Assembly (NCBI RefSeq): GCF_001681715.1
Contig: NZ_LNWY01000003.1
Span: 124,001 to 188,000 of the forward strand
Reading direction: 5' to 3'
Source of the DNA: Tritonibacter mobilis
Lineage (GTDB): Bacteria; Pseudomonadota; Alphaproteobacteria; Rhodobacterales; Rhodobacteraceae
Length of the DNA: 64,000 nucleotides
A program made the position numbers and the translations under genes. This document shows, piece after piece, positions 9,906 through 18,313 of this stretch; the first letter of the stretch is position 1; each line of letters begins with the position of its first letter. The notes beneath the pieces are model-generated. The model saw nothing but the letters and a program-made list of their open reading frames with translations. It did no database searches and was not told where the DNA came from.

Positions 9906-10029
9906 ACCCGCAGGACCCTGACCGTGCAAGCATCCGCCTCCCCCTCACCACACCAAGCGTCACATTTTCGTCATGCCCATGGACGCGGCGGCGCGGATCG
10001 CGCAATCAGAGGGAGATTGCAGGAGTATC

Positions 10030-10045
10030 GCCGCAGATATGCGGC
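10030..10045 (+). other. Small inverted repeat in the 5' region of the ABC importer operon
   Basis: GCCGC-N6-GCGGC lies 40 bases before the substrate-binding-protein start, followed by TTATAC (10046-10051), a possible -10. Nothing resembling a TPP riboswitch was found in 9930-10085, although the transporter is of a type sometimes linked to thiamine. Confidence 0.3.
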
Positions 10046-10085
10046 TTATACTGCACCCAAGATTTGTCCCAGAACGAGGATCGCC

Positions 10086-11285
10086 ATGAAACGCATGTTG
10101 TCTCTTGCCCTTGCCCTCGCGCCGCTTTCGGCGTGGGCCTCTCCCGATCCGGCGGACTGGCCCACTGTGCTGGAAGAAGCGCAGGGTCAAACCGTGCATT
10201 GGCATGCGTGGGGAGGCTCCACCGCGACCAATGATTTTATCGCATGGGTCGGGGAACGGCTCGCGGACGACTACGATATCACCCTCACTCATGTGAAACT
10301 GGAAAACACTGCCGATGCGGTGACGCGGGTGCTGACAGAGAAATCCGCAGGTCAGGACGAGGATGGTGCGGTGGACCTGATCTGGATCAACGGCGCCAAC
10401 TTTGCCTCCATGAAAGACGCCGATCTGCTGTTTGGCCCCTTCGCCGAGGCGCTGCCGAACTGGCAATATGCCAACACGGAGAACAGCACCCTGACGCATG
10501 ATTTTACCGTCCCGACCGAGGGCTATGAGTCCCCATGGGCGATGGCGCAGGTGGTGTTTATGCATGACACCAAAGACCTGCCCGAACGCTTAGGATCAAT
10601 GGATGCGCTATTGGACTGGGCCCGCGAACACCCCGGACGCTTCACCTATCCGCAGCCGCCAGATTTCCTCGGCACCACTTTCCTGAAACAGGCATTGGTC
10701 GACCTGAGCGACAACCCCAAGGCGCTCTCTGAGCCCGTCAATGAAGACAATTATGTCGAGGTGACCGCACCGCTGTGGGCTTTCATTGAGGAGCTGACGC
10801 CGCTGTTGTGGCGTGAGGGGCGCGCCTACCCACCCACCGGCCCGCGCCAGCTGCAACTGATGAACGATGATGAGATTGATCTGGCGATTTCCTTCAGCCC
10901 CGGCGAGGCCAGCACCGCAATCGCCAATTATCAACTGCCTGAAAGCGTGCGCACTTTCGTGCTCGACAAGGGCACCATTGGCAATGCGTCTTTCGTGGCA
11001 ATCCCTTATAATTCAGGCTCCAAGGCTGCATCCATGGTGGTGGCAAACTTCCTGATGTCGCCCGAGGCCCAGTTGCGCGCCCAAGACCCCGAGGTACTGG
11101 GCTATGGCACCGTGCTTGATATGAACGCCTTGCCGGTTCAGGATCGGGCGGCCTTCCGCACGCTGGATCTGGGAATTGCGACGCTTTCGCCCGAGGAACT
11201 CGGCGCTGTGCAGCCGGAACCACATCCGAGCTGGATGACCCGCATCTCCGAGGATTGGGTGGCCCGCTACGGCGTCGGCAACTGA
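10086..11285 (+). CDS. ABC transporter substrate-binding protein, YnjB type
   Basis: 399 residues with a signal peptide of about 20 residues (MKRMLSLALALAPLSAWA). The mature protein is a large periplasmic solute-binding protein; QTVHWHAWGGSTATNDFIAWV near the N-terminus and AVDLIWINGANFASMK are typical of the E. coli YnjB group, whose ligand is not firmly known. Start ATG at 10086 has GAGGATCGCC directly upstream; the open frame continues far upstream but runs antisense through nadA. It is followed 19 bases later by the permease and then the ATPase, giving a complete YnjBCD-like importer. Confidence 0.88.
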   Translation: MKRMLSLALALAPLSAWASPDPADWPTVLEEAQGQTVHWHAWGGSTATNDFIAWVGERLADDYDITLTHVKLENTADAVTRVLTEKSAGQDEDGAVDLIWINGANFASMKDADLLFGPFAEALPNWQYANTENSTLTHDFTVPTEGYESPWAMAQVVFMHDTKDLPERLGSMDALLDWAREHPGRFTYPQPPDFLGTTFLKQALVDLSDNPKALSEPVNEDNYVEVTAPLWAFIEELTPLLWREGRAYPPTGPRQLQLMNDDEIDLAISFSPGEASTAIANYQLPESVRTFVLDKGTIGNASFVAIPYNSGSKAASMVVANFLMSPEAQLRAQDPEVLGYGTVLDMNALPVQDRAAFRTLDLGIATLSPEELGAVQPEPHPSWMTRISEDWVARYGVGN

Positions 11286-11304
11286 GCCTTAGAACGCAAC
11301 TTCT

Positions 11305-13002
11305 GTGCGCCCCTCCCTTGCCCTGCCCCCGGTCCTGCCGCTGCTGACCATATTGGTTCTCATCGGGCCTGTTCTGGCCGGGCTATGGGGCACCGTTAGT
11401 GCGGCCTTCGGGCATCTGCCGGTGGCGGGGCTGCAGGGGCCGTCACTGACGCCGTTTCAGACGCTGTGGGAATGGCCGGGGCTATCGGCCTCGGTGCGCC
11501 TCAGCCTTGTAACGGGCGGGCTTGCCACATTTCTTTCGCTGGCGATCACGCTGCTGCTGCTCGCAGGCTGGTCCGGTACGCGCCCCTTTCGTGCGGTCCT
11601 GCGGCTGTTGTCGCCGCTATTATCGGTGCCGCATGCCGCCGCCGCCTTTGGGCTGATGTTCCTGATCCAACCTTCAGGCTGGATTTCTCGCGCGCTCAGC
11701 CCGTGGCTCACGGGTTGGCAGCGCCCGCCCGATGTGTTGTTTGTGCAGGACTCGATGGGCCTTGCGATGACGCTGGGGCTGGTGGTCAAGGAAGTGCCGT
11801 TCCTGCTGCTGATCAGCCTCGCGGCCCTTAGCCAGATCGACACTCAAGGCCGCCTGCGCGTTGCCTTGGCGCTTGGATATGGGCGCATGGCCGCATGGAT
11901 GTTTGGCGTGCTGCCTGCGCTTTATGCTCGTATTCGTCTGCCGGTCTATGTGGTGCTTGCCTACTCCATGTCGGTGGTCGATGTGGCGGTGATCCTCGGG
12001 CCCAACACGCCACCGCCGCTGTCCGTACAGATCGTGCGCTGGATGGGAGAGCCGGACCTTACGCTGCGCACACTGGCCTCGGCGGCGGCATTGGTGCAAC
12101 TGGCACTGGTCATCGGCGCGCTTCTGCTCTGGCACGGGGGGGAACGTGCGCTTGCCGCACTGGGCCGACGTCTGATCTACTGCGGGCCGCGCCTGTCGCG
12201 GGATGGCCTCTGGCGCGCATTTGGTCTCATGACGGCTTTGCTCTGTGTGGGGCTGGTTTTGGCCGGGCTTGCGGGGTTGGTGGTCTGGTCTTTTGCCGCC
12301 CGATGGAGCTTTCCCGACATTCTCCCTGAGGGCTACAGCCTGCGCAGTTGGCAACGCAACGGCCCTGCCGCGATGGAGACACTCACGACCACCTTTGCCA
12401 TCGCCCTTGCTGCCACCCTTGCCGGGCTGGTCCTGACGCTGGGGTGTCTTGAAACCGAAGAGCGCCGCAATCTGCGCCTCACGCGCAAGGGGCTTTGGCT
12501 CTTGTATTTGCCGCTCCTGGTGCCACAGACCGCCTTCCTGCCGGGCATGCAGACGCTTTTACTGGGCTTTAGCATCGATCGCACACTCTGGGCGGTGATG
12601 CTCGCGCATCTGGTCTTTGTGCTGCCCTATCTGCGCCTGTCCCTCGAAGGCCCCTACAAGGCGTGGGATGCGCGCCTTGGTGCGGTGGGCGCGGCGATGG
12701 GGGCTTCTCCGAGCCGTATTTTCCTGACCCTGCGGCTGCCGATGCTGTTGGCCCCGGTGATGACTGCGCTGGCAGTGGGTATGGCGGTCTCGGTCGGGCA
12801 ATATCTGCCGACGCTCTTGGTGGGCGGCGGGCGTGTCCAGACCCTCACCACCGAGGCTGTCGCCCTTGCCGCCGGTGGCGACCGCCGTGCCATTGGCCTA
12901 TACGGGCTGTTGCAAACGGCGGCGGCACTATTGCCATTTGTGCTGGCGCTGACCCTGCCGCTGATCGTCTGGCGCAACCGGAGAGGACTGCAACATGGCT
13001 GA
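11305..13002 (+). CDS. ABC transporter permease, fused two-domain (YnjC/ThiP-like)
   Basis: 565 residues with about twelve hydrophobic segments arranged as two binding-protein-dependent permease domains joined in one chain. EAA-type loops are visible near GRLRVALALGYGRMAAWMFGVLP in the first half and DARLGAVGAAMGASPSRIFLTLRLP in the second. The start is GTG at 11305, 19 bases after the upstream gene, with a weak ribosome site; no ATG with better support lies nearby. It overlaps the ATPase gene by eight bases. Confidence 0.88.
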   Translation: MRPSLALPPVLPLLTILVLIGPVLAGLWGTVSAAFGHLPVAGLQGPSLTPFQTLWEWPGLSASVRLSLVTGGLATFLSLAITLLLLAGWSGTRPFRAVLRLLSPLLSVPHAAAAFGLMFLIQPSGWISRALSPWLTGWQRPPDVLFVQDSMGLAMTLGLVVKEVPFLLLISLAALSQIDTQGRLRVALALGYGRMAAWMFGVLPALYARIRLPVYVVLAYSMSVVDVAVILGPNTPPPLSVQIVRWMGEPDLTLRTLASAAALVQLALVIGALLLWHGGERALAALGRRLIYCGPRLSRDGLWRAFGLMTALLCVGLVLAGLAGLVVWSFAARWSFPDILPEGYSLRSWQRNGPAAMETLTTTFAIALAATLAGLVLTLGCLETEERRNLRLTRKGLWLLYLPLLVPQTAFLPGMQTLLLGFSIDRTLWAVMLAHLVFVLPYLRLSLEGPYKAWDARLGAVGAAMGASPSRIFLTLRLPMLLAPVMTALAVGMAVSVGQYLPTLLVGGGRVQTLTTEAVALAAGGDRRAIGLYGLLQTAAALLPFVLALTLPLIVWRNRRGLQHG

Positions 13003-13630
13003 GGGCCTGAGACTGCGCGCCCTGCGCATCAAACACGGCGATCGCCCCTTGCTGGAACTCGACCTCACCGTGCCCCCCGCCACCATTCTGAGCGTGATGG
13101 GACCATCAGGCGTGGGCAAATCCACCCTGCTTGCGGCGATCACCGGGCAGATGAGCGCGGATTTCGGCCTTGAGGGCGAGATCCTCCTGAATGGCCGCGA
13201 CCTCTGCCCCCTGCCCCCGCAGGAGCGCCGTGTCGGCATCCTGTTTCAGGACCACCTGTTGTTTCCGCACCTGAGCGTCGGGGCCAATCTCGCCTTTGGC
13301 CTCGCGCCGCAGGTCCGAGGCCGCGCCCGTCGCGCGCGCATCAAAGACGCACTGGCAGAGATCGGCCTTGAAGGCTTTCACAACCGCGACCCGGAGACGC
13401 TCTCGGGCGGTCAAAAAGCCCGCGTGGCCCTGATGCGGATGCTGCTCTCCGAGCCGGATCTCTTGTTGCTGGACGAGCCGTTTTCGCGACTGGACGCCAC
13501 CCTGCGCAGCCAGATGCGCGATCTGGTGTTCACCTTCGCCCGCGACCGCGCGCTGCCGGTGCTGATGGTGACACATGATGCCGCAGACGCCGAGGCCGCA
13601 GGGGGGCCGATTGTTCAGTTGGAGTCGTGA
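12995..13630 (+). CDS. ABC transporter ATP-binding protein (YnjD-like)
   Basis: 211 residues, short for the family but with all core motifs: Walker A GPSGVGKST, Q-loop GILFQDHLLFPH, signature LSGGQKARVALMRML, Walker B DLLLLDEPF and H-loop MVTHDA. It should energise the importer formed with the two upstream genes. Its ATG lies eight bases before the permease stop, indicating translational coupling. Confidence 0.93.
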   Translation: MAEGLRLRALRIKHGDRPLLELDLTVPPATILSVMGPSGVGKSTLLAAITGQMSADFGLEGEILLNGRDLCPLPPQERRVGILFQDHLLFPHLSVGANLAFGLAPQVRGRARRARIKDALAEIGLEGFHNRDPETLSGGQKARVALMRMLLSEPDLLLLDEPFSRLDATLRSQMRDLVFTFARDRALPVLMVTHDAADAEAAGGPIVQLES

Positions 13631-13662
13631 AGGGCTGAGGCGAAACAGTCAGCTACTATCCG

Positions 13663-13757
13663 GGGCCGTAAGGCAAAGCCGCACGGCCCGCGCCTGACCT
13701 TCCCCCCGGGAAGGCGCATTCGCACCTCCCCAAGGTCAGGCACGAGCTTTGTTCGTG
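13663..13757. repeat. Cluster of inverted repeats downstream of the ABC importer
   Basis: Three hairpins follow one another in the gap between the ATPase gene and the AT-rich orphan gene: GGGCCGT/ACGGCCC (13663-13669 with 13683-13689), GCCTGACCTT/AAGGTCAGGC (13692-13701 with 13732-13741, enclosing CCTTCCC/GGGAAGG), and CACGA/TCGTG (13741-13757). None is followed by a T-run, so they resemble extragenic palindromes more than an intrinsic terminator. Confidence 0.5.
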
Positions 13758-13846
13758 ATTCGAAACGAATGCAAATCTCTGAAAATACAGATTAATGCTC
13801 TCGGCGCATGGTGTATTTCAAATCGCTTTAAGCGCGCATTTCATCA

Positions 13847-13875
13847 TTGACAGAAAACATCTTCTGGCATTTGAT
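13847..13875 (+). promoter_or_regulatory. Predicted sigma70 promoter of the orphan gene
   Basis: A perfect -35 TTGACA (13847-13852), a 17-base spacer and TTTGAT (13870-13875) precede the start codon at 13906, giving a predicted 5' UTR of about 25 bases. AAGGA lies before the ATG. Confidence 0.6.
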
Positions 13876-13905
13876 TTCGTGCATTAACGACTGCAAGGAT
13901 ACGTA

Positions 13906-14796
13906 ATGGATTGTAGCTTTGAATTGAAGTTCAAAGGAAAATGGGCCGACCAACATGCTATTGAGTTTTATGATGTTTCACAAGCGATGGCAGGATTTGA
14001 GCGCGTCGTTGCGCTAACCACACACCTACTAATCAACGGCAAGGTAATTACTCAATCTCCCAGCGCCAAAGGATTTAAGTTAGTGGCACTTCCTCCCGAG
14101 GAGGGGAGTTGGAAACTGACCGTTGGGTTGGTCGGAGCGATGGGACCGGCAATTATGGCCTTTGGGACCGCCGCTCCCGATACCGCCTTCGGCTGGCTCA
14201 CAAAATCTGCTGTAGAATATGTTATTCAGGAAACTTTGGGCTTTACTCCAAACTTTGACGAAACGCTGGGTGCGCAGATTAGGAAGTACCGGAATTCGGG
14301 ACCACGGCGGTCAATTTCCGACGATTTATCTGTGGAAAGGTTTGACTCACTAATCGAAAAGACAGAAAGTGGCGTAAAATCTCTCCACAGACCGATCGTT
14401 TATTCTGGCAGCGCTGAAGTCGCTAGTTTTGGATATCGTGTAGGACCTGATGAAGGTCAAATGGATGTCTACGCGGATGCAAGTACATTCGAATACATCG
14501 ACAAGACAATCACGAGTGACAATTTCTCTGAGTACTGTGGGGTCGTTTCCAGCTACAACGCCAATACGTTTCGTGGACGGTTGTACATTCCTGAGGAAAA
14601 ACGCACCGTCCCATTCGAACTTGGTGATACCGTTCGCAACGCCAGCGTTGTCAACGCCATTACGTCGAGTCTTAGTACGAACGCCACCCAAGTACTTGCA
14701 GGAGGGGGTGAGCCGACAAAAGAAGTTTGCTTCACTGCGTACCGCAACGAAACTAAGACTGGAAGATTGAAGAGTTTATTAGTTGTAGAGGTGTAG
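13906..14796 (+). CDS. Orphan protein of unknown function, AT-richer than neighbours
   Basis: 296 residues, no family I can name with confidence. The N-terminal 90 residues read as a conserved domain (FKGKWADQHAIEFYDVSQAMAGFERV, LTTHLLINGKVITQSPSAKGFKL, PPEEGSWK). A hydrophobic stretch at about 69-95 (VGLVGAMGPAIMAFGTAA) could be a membrane helix. The C-terminal half contains a beta-rich segment (FRGRLYIPEEKRTVPFELGDTVR) and ends in LKSLLVVEV. Codon use is visibly richer in A/T-ending codons than the genes on both sides, and it sits alone between hairpins, with its own promoter. This suggests horizontal acquisition. No partner gene is adjacent. Confidence 0.8.
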   Translation: MDCSFELKFKGKWADQHAIEFYDVSQAMAGFERVVALTTHLLINGKVITQSPSAKGFKLVALPPEEGSWKLTVGLVGAMGPAIMAFGTAAPDTAFGWLTKSAVEYVIQETLGFTPNFDETLGAQIRKYRNSGPRRSISDDLSVERFDSLIEKTESGVKSLHRPIVYSGSAEVASFGYRVGPDEGQMDVYADASTFEYIDKTITSDNFSEYCGVVSSYNANTFRGRLYIPEEKRTVPFELGDTVRNASVVNAITSSLSTNATQVLAGGGEPTKEVCFTAYRNETKTGRLKSLLVVEV

Positions 14797-14803
14797 AGTT
14801 GAG

Positions 14804-14822
14804 GGCGGGGTAATCCCCCGCC
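14804..14822. terminator. Hairpin between convergent genes
   Basis: GGCGGGG/CCCCGCC (14804-14810 with 14816-14822, five-base loop) lies between the orphan gene end and the ettA end. It lacks a clear T-run on either strand, so its terminator role is only likely by position. Confidence 0.4.
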
Positions 14823-14834
14823 GCTCATTCTGTT

Positions 14835-16502
14835 TTACCGCACAAACTTCTTGTGCTTCAGGCGCTTGGGCTCCAATGCGTCCGGTCCCAAGCGGCGTTT
14901 CTTGTCTTCCTCATAGTCTTCGAAGTTGCCCTCGAACCACTCCACATGCGCGTCGCCTTCAAAGGCGAGGATGTGGGTACAGATCCGGTCGAGGAAGAAA
15001 CGGTCGTGCGAGATCACCACCGCGCAGCCGGCAAAATCGACCAGCGCATCCTCAAGCGCACGCAGGGTTTCCACGTCGAGGTCGTTGGTCGGCTCGTCGA
15101 GCAGCAGCACGTTGCCGCCTTCCTTCAAAAGGCGCGCCATGTGGACACGGTTGCGCTCACCACCAGAGAGGAGGTTCAGCTTCTTCTGCTGATCGCCGCC
15201 CTTGAAGTTAAACGAGGAACAATAGGCGCGCGAATTGACCTGCGCATCGCCCAGCTCAATAATCTCGGCACCACCGGAAATCGCTTCCCAGACGGTGTCA
15301 CTGTCGTTGAGGTCATCGCGGGACTGATCAACGTAAGAGAGCTTCACCGTGTCGCCATATGTGACGGAGCCCTCGTCGGGCTGCTCCTGACCGGTGAGCA
15401 TTTTAAACAGCGTCGATTTACCAGCACCGTTGGGGCCGATCACGCCGACAATGCCACCGGGCGGCAGCGAGAAGGACAGCCCTTCGACCAGCTGCTTGTC
15501 GCCATAGTGTTTGCCGAGGTTTTCGACCTCGATCACCTTGCCACCCAGACGCGGACCGTTGGGGATGACGATCTGGGCGCGCCCGACCTTTTCCCGCTCG
15601 GAGGTGTTGGCCATCTCGTTATAGGCGGCGATACGGGCCTTGGATTTGGCCTGACGGGCTTTTTGACCCTGCCGCATCCATTCGAGTTCGCGCTCCAGCG
15701 TTTTTTGCTTGGCTTTGTCTTCGCGGGCTTCCTGCTCCAGACGTTTGGCCTTTTGCTCCAGCCAGCTCGAGTAGTTGCCCTCGTAGGGAATACCGCGCCC
15801 CCGGTCGAGTTCCAGAATCCAGCCGGTGATGTCATCGAGGAAGTAACGGTCGTGGGTGACGCAGAGGATGGTGCCCTTGTAGTCAATGAGGTGCTGTTGC
15901 AGCCAGGCGATGGTTTCCGCGTCCAGGTGGTTGGTCGGTTCGTCGAGCAGCAGCATGTCGGGCGCTTCAAGCAGCAGTTTGCACAGCGCCACGCGGCGTT
16001 TTTCACCGCCTGAGAGATCCTTGATCGCCGCATCATCCGGCGGGCAGCGCAGCGCCTCCATGGAAACGTCGACCTGACTGTCGAGATCCCAGAGGTTCTC
16101 GGAATCGATGGCGTCTTGCAGCGCCGTCATCTCTTCCATCAACTCGTCGGTGTAGTTTTCGGCCATTTCAACCGCGATCTGGTTGAAGCGGTCGACCTTG
16201 TCTTTCTTTTCCTTCACGCCCAGCATGACGTTTTCACGCACGGTGAGGCTCTCATCAAGCTGCGGCTCCTGCGGCAGGTAGCCAACCTTGGCCCCCTCAG
16301 CCGACCAGGCCTCACCGGTGAAGTCCGTATCCATACCGGCCATGATCTTCATCAGGGTCGATTTACCGGCACCGTTGACGCCGACAACACCGATTTTCAC
16401 GCCGGGCAGGAAGGACAGATGGATGTTTTCAAAGCATTTCTTGCCACCCGGGTAGGTCTTGGAGACACCCTGCATGTGGTAAACGTACTGGTAGGAGGCC
16501 AT
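14835..16502 (-). CDS. ettA: Energy-dependent translational throttle protein EttA (ABC-F)
   Basis: 555 residues, the standard EttA length. Two ABC cassettes without membrane segments: Walker A VNGAGKSTLMK and signature LSGGEKRRVALCKL in the first, GPNGAGKSTLFK and LSGGERNRVHMARL in the second, Walker B MLLLDEPTNHLD and VLLLDEPTNDLD. The linker (KRLEQEAREDKAKQKTLERE) is the charged P-site tRNA interaction motif. EttA binds the ribosomal E site and gates the first peptide bond according to ATP/ADP ratio. The start MASYQYVYHMQGVSKTYPGG fits the family. Confidence 0.96.
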   Translation of the reverse strand: MASYQYVYHMQGVSKTYPGGKKCFENIHLSFLPGVKIGVVGVNGAGKSTLMKIMAGMDTDFTGEAWSAEGAKVGYLPQEPQLDESLTVRENVMLGVKEKKDKVDRFNQIAVEMAENYTDELMEEMTALQDAIDSENLWDLDSQVDVSMEALRCPPDDAAIKDLSGGEKRRVALCKLLLEAPDMLLLDEPTNHLDAETIAWLQQHLIDYKGTILCVTHDRYFLDDITGWILELDRGRGIPYEGNYSSWLEQKAKRLEQEAREDKAKQKTLERELEWMRQGQKARQAKSKARIAAYNEMANTSEREKVGRAQIVIPNGPRLGGKVIEVENLGKHYGDKQLVEGLSFSLPPGGIVGVIGPNGAGKSTLFKMLTGQEQPDEGSVTYGDTVKLSYVDQSRDDLNDSDTVWEAISGGAEIIELGDAQVNSRAYCSSFNFKGGDQQKKLNLLSGGERNRVHMARLLKEGGNVLLLDEPTNDLDVETLRALEDALVDFAGCAVVISHDRFFLDRICTHILAFEGDAHVEWFEGNFEDYEEDKKRRLGPDALEPKRLKHKKFVR

Positions 16503-16733
16503 GGGATTGCTCCGTCATTAGGGGAAAGAGTTTGGCCGCTGTGATAGCGCGTGCGACGGGCAGGAGCAATCGCTGCCGTGCAGGTGCGCGAGCGGGCGAG
16601 TCATCGCGCGCCTTGCCGTGACGTCATTGACCATATTCTGACCACATTTATCTACAATTCTTCCAGACATGCAGCCCATATCCGCAGAAGCGGAGAGTCG
16701 CAGAACGCCGGGCGAGGCAACAGGAGACCAAAT

Positions 16734-16949
16734 ATGATCGTGGCAGCACTCATCCTCGGGGTCATAAGCGGGGCATTGTCCGCGCTCAGTGCAGGGCTGT
16801 TTTTTGATGTGAGTTTTTGGGTCTGCTGTGCTATATATATGTCGACAGGGCTCTTTGTGACGGTGCTAACGCTCTTTGTTGCAACAGTTTTGCGCGCGCG
16901 TCGCGAGGACACAATGGAACGCGACGACCGGTCCATCGCCCATGCCTGA
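16734..16949 (+). CDS. Small two-helix membrane protein, copy 1
   Basis: 71 residues: two hydrophobic segments (about 2-22 and 27-52) followed by a charged cytosolic-type tail RARREDTMERDDRS. AGGAGA sits upstream of the ATG. It aligns without gaps to the 71-residue protein at 17176, sharing about 17 positions including D25, S27, V30-C31 and I34-Y35. No known family recognised. The two copies are 226 bases apart on the same strand. Confidence 0.7.
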   Translation: MIVAALILGVISGALSALSAGLFFDVSFWVCCAIYMSTGLFVTVLTLFVATVLRARREDTMERDDRSIAHA

Positions 16950-17083
16950 GGTGGCCTTTGATCCGGCGATGTACGGGTGTCGAAATAAGCCCTTTTTGTT
17001 TCTGGCGCGATCTCGCTCAAACAGCATCAAACACCGTCTCGTTAACCTTTTCTCAACACAATTCTGCTAGTTTAGGATGAGCA

Positions 17084-17120
17084 GCTTTGAACAAATCAAT
17101 TAAAGATTGAACGTCAAAGC
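17084..17120. promoter_or_regulatory. Inverted repeat upstream of small membrane protein copy 2
   Basis: GCTTTGA (17084-17090) and TCAAAGC (17114-17120) form a 7-bp inverted repeat with a 23-base AT-rich spacer, 55 bases before the start of the second small gene. Possible operator; not matched to a known regulator. Confidence 0.25.
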
Positions 17121-17175
17121 ACCGTAATTCGGCTCGATATTGGGTCGAAAACTGACTGAGGGAGGATCGCAAACA

Positions 17176-17391
17176 ATGGCTTTCGCTGGATTGCTCCTAG
17201 GCATGGTCGCAGGGCTGATCACCGCCTCCATCGGGTATATCGCATTGGATCTGTCGATCTTGGTCTGCCTGCTTATCTATTCCTTCGTCGGCGCCCTCAG
17301 CACATTGAGTGTCACGCTTTTTGCGCATTTGTTGCACAACCGTTCGTCCGAGTGGGAGTCAAACTCCTCGCATGAAACCGCGGTTGGCTGA
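17176..17391 (+). CDS. Small two-helix membrane protein, copy 2 (paralogue of copy 1)
   Basis: 71 residues, the same length as copy 1, with two membrane helices (GLLLGMVAGLITASIGYIAL and VCLLIYSFVGALSTLSVTLF) and a polar tail HNRSSEWESNSSHETAVG. The start ATG at 17176 follows GGAGGATCGC; the longer frame from 17140 is less likely. The copies keep the same spacing of Gly, Asp, Cys and Tyr residues, which indicates tandem duplication under constraint. No function can be assigned. Confidence 0.7.
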   Translation: MAFAGLLLGMVAGLITASIGYIALDLSILVCLLIYSFVGALSTLSVTLFAHLLHNRSSEWESNSSHETAVG

Positions 17392-17612
17392 CACCTGAGA
17401 GATCACTCCTCGACGCAAGTGAACTCTTCTAACTCCGGTCGCCGTGGGCGGGGTTTAGCCTCCACCTTAAACGCGCATTTCGATGATAGATGTGCCACTT
17501 GTGATGCGGTGTCATATCAGATGCGCGCCTGTCCGCCCCCGATCTTGCGCGACAACGAACCGACTGCCGCGCAAGCCGTTGCCTTCCCCTGCTAAATCTG
17601 CGCATCAATCCG

Positions 17613-18218
17613 ATGATGAGACATGCGTATCCCTATCTCGCGCCCGGCATGACCGTGGGCCTATTGGGTGGATCTTTTGATCCCCCCCACGAAGGTCATG
17701 TGCAGATCTCGCGCGCGGCTCTGAAACGCTTTGGTCTGGATCAGTTGTGGTGGCTGGTGACCCCCGGCAACCCGCTGAAGGAAAACCCGCCTGCCTCCAT
17801 GGCCCGTCGCGTGCAGGCGGCCCGCGAGATCATGGACCACCCAAAGGTGCGCATCAGCGATATCGAAGCTCGCCTCGGCACGCGCTACACCGCCCAAACC
17901 CTGCGCGCCTTGCGCAAGTCTTACCCCCGCGTGCGGTTTGTCTGGCTGATGGGCGCGGATAACCTCGCTCATTTTCACCGCTGGAAAGATTGGCGCGAAA
18001 TCCTCGACAGCGTGCCAGTGGGGGTTCTGGCCCGCCCCGGCGAACGCATTTCCGCAAGACTGTCTCCGGCCGCGCGCATCTACAGTCGCTACCGCATTCC
18101 CGCCGCACAGAGCCAGCGGTTGGCGCGGGCTGAAACCCCTGCCTGGTGTTTTCTCAATGTCCCGATGATCGACGCCTCATCCACGGAGATCCGCAAACGT
18201 GGTGGCTGGTCCGAATGA
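17613..18218 (+). CDS. nadD: Nicotinate-nucleotide adenylyltransferase
   Basis: 201 residues. NadD adenylates nicotinate mononucleotide to deamido-NAD, the step after NadC. The nucleotidyltransferase signature [19 protein letters not shown] sits at the N-terminus, followed by [30 protein letters not shown] and the second ATP motif [11 protein letters not shown] at the C-terminus. Several start codons lie close together ([13 protein letters not shown]); the ribosome site is unclear. The next gene, dacB, follows after 95 bases. Confidence 0.95.
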   Translation: MMRHAYPYLAPGMTVGLLGGSFDPPHEGHVQISRAALKRFGLDQLWWLVTPGNPLKENPPASMARRVQAAREIMDHPKVRISDIEARLGTRYTAQTLRALRKSYPRVRFVWLMGADNLAHFHRWKDWREILDSVPVGVLARPGERISARLSPAARIYSRYRIPAAQSQRLARAETPAWCFLNVPMIDASSTEIRKRGGWSE

Positions 18219-18313
18219 CCCACGCCCGGCGCAACCGACGTGCCACGTCACAAAAACTTCTTGGTGATATGACCTTCAAAGCATTTGCCCTTGGCTTGGG
18301 AATTTGATTCACA

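Noticed and set aside
9930-10085. Possible TPP riboswitch upstream of the ABC importer
   Set aside because: The conserved CUGAGA and the ACCUGAUCUGG-type elements are not present.
11305-13630. Naming the importer ThiPQ
   Set aside because: The binding protein is closer to YnjB than to ThiB as far as I can judge, and no thiamine genes or riboswitch are nearby, so the thiamine name would be over-specific.
14853-16013. A 386-codon open frame antisense to ettA
   Set aside because: The translation is repetitive (many VVGRLVEQQHV-like stretches) because it is the complement of ABC motifs; not a gene.
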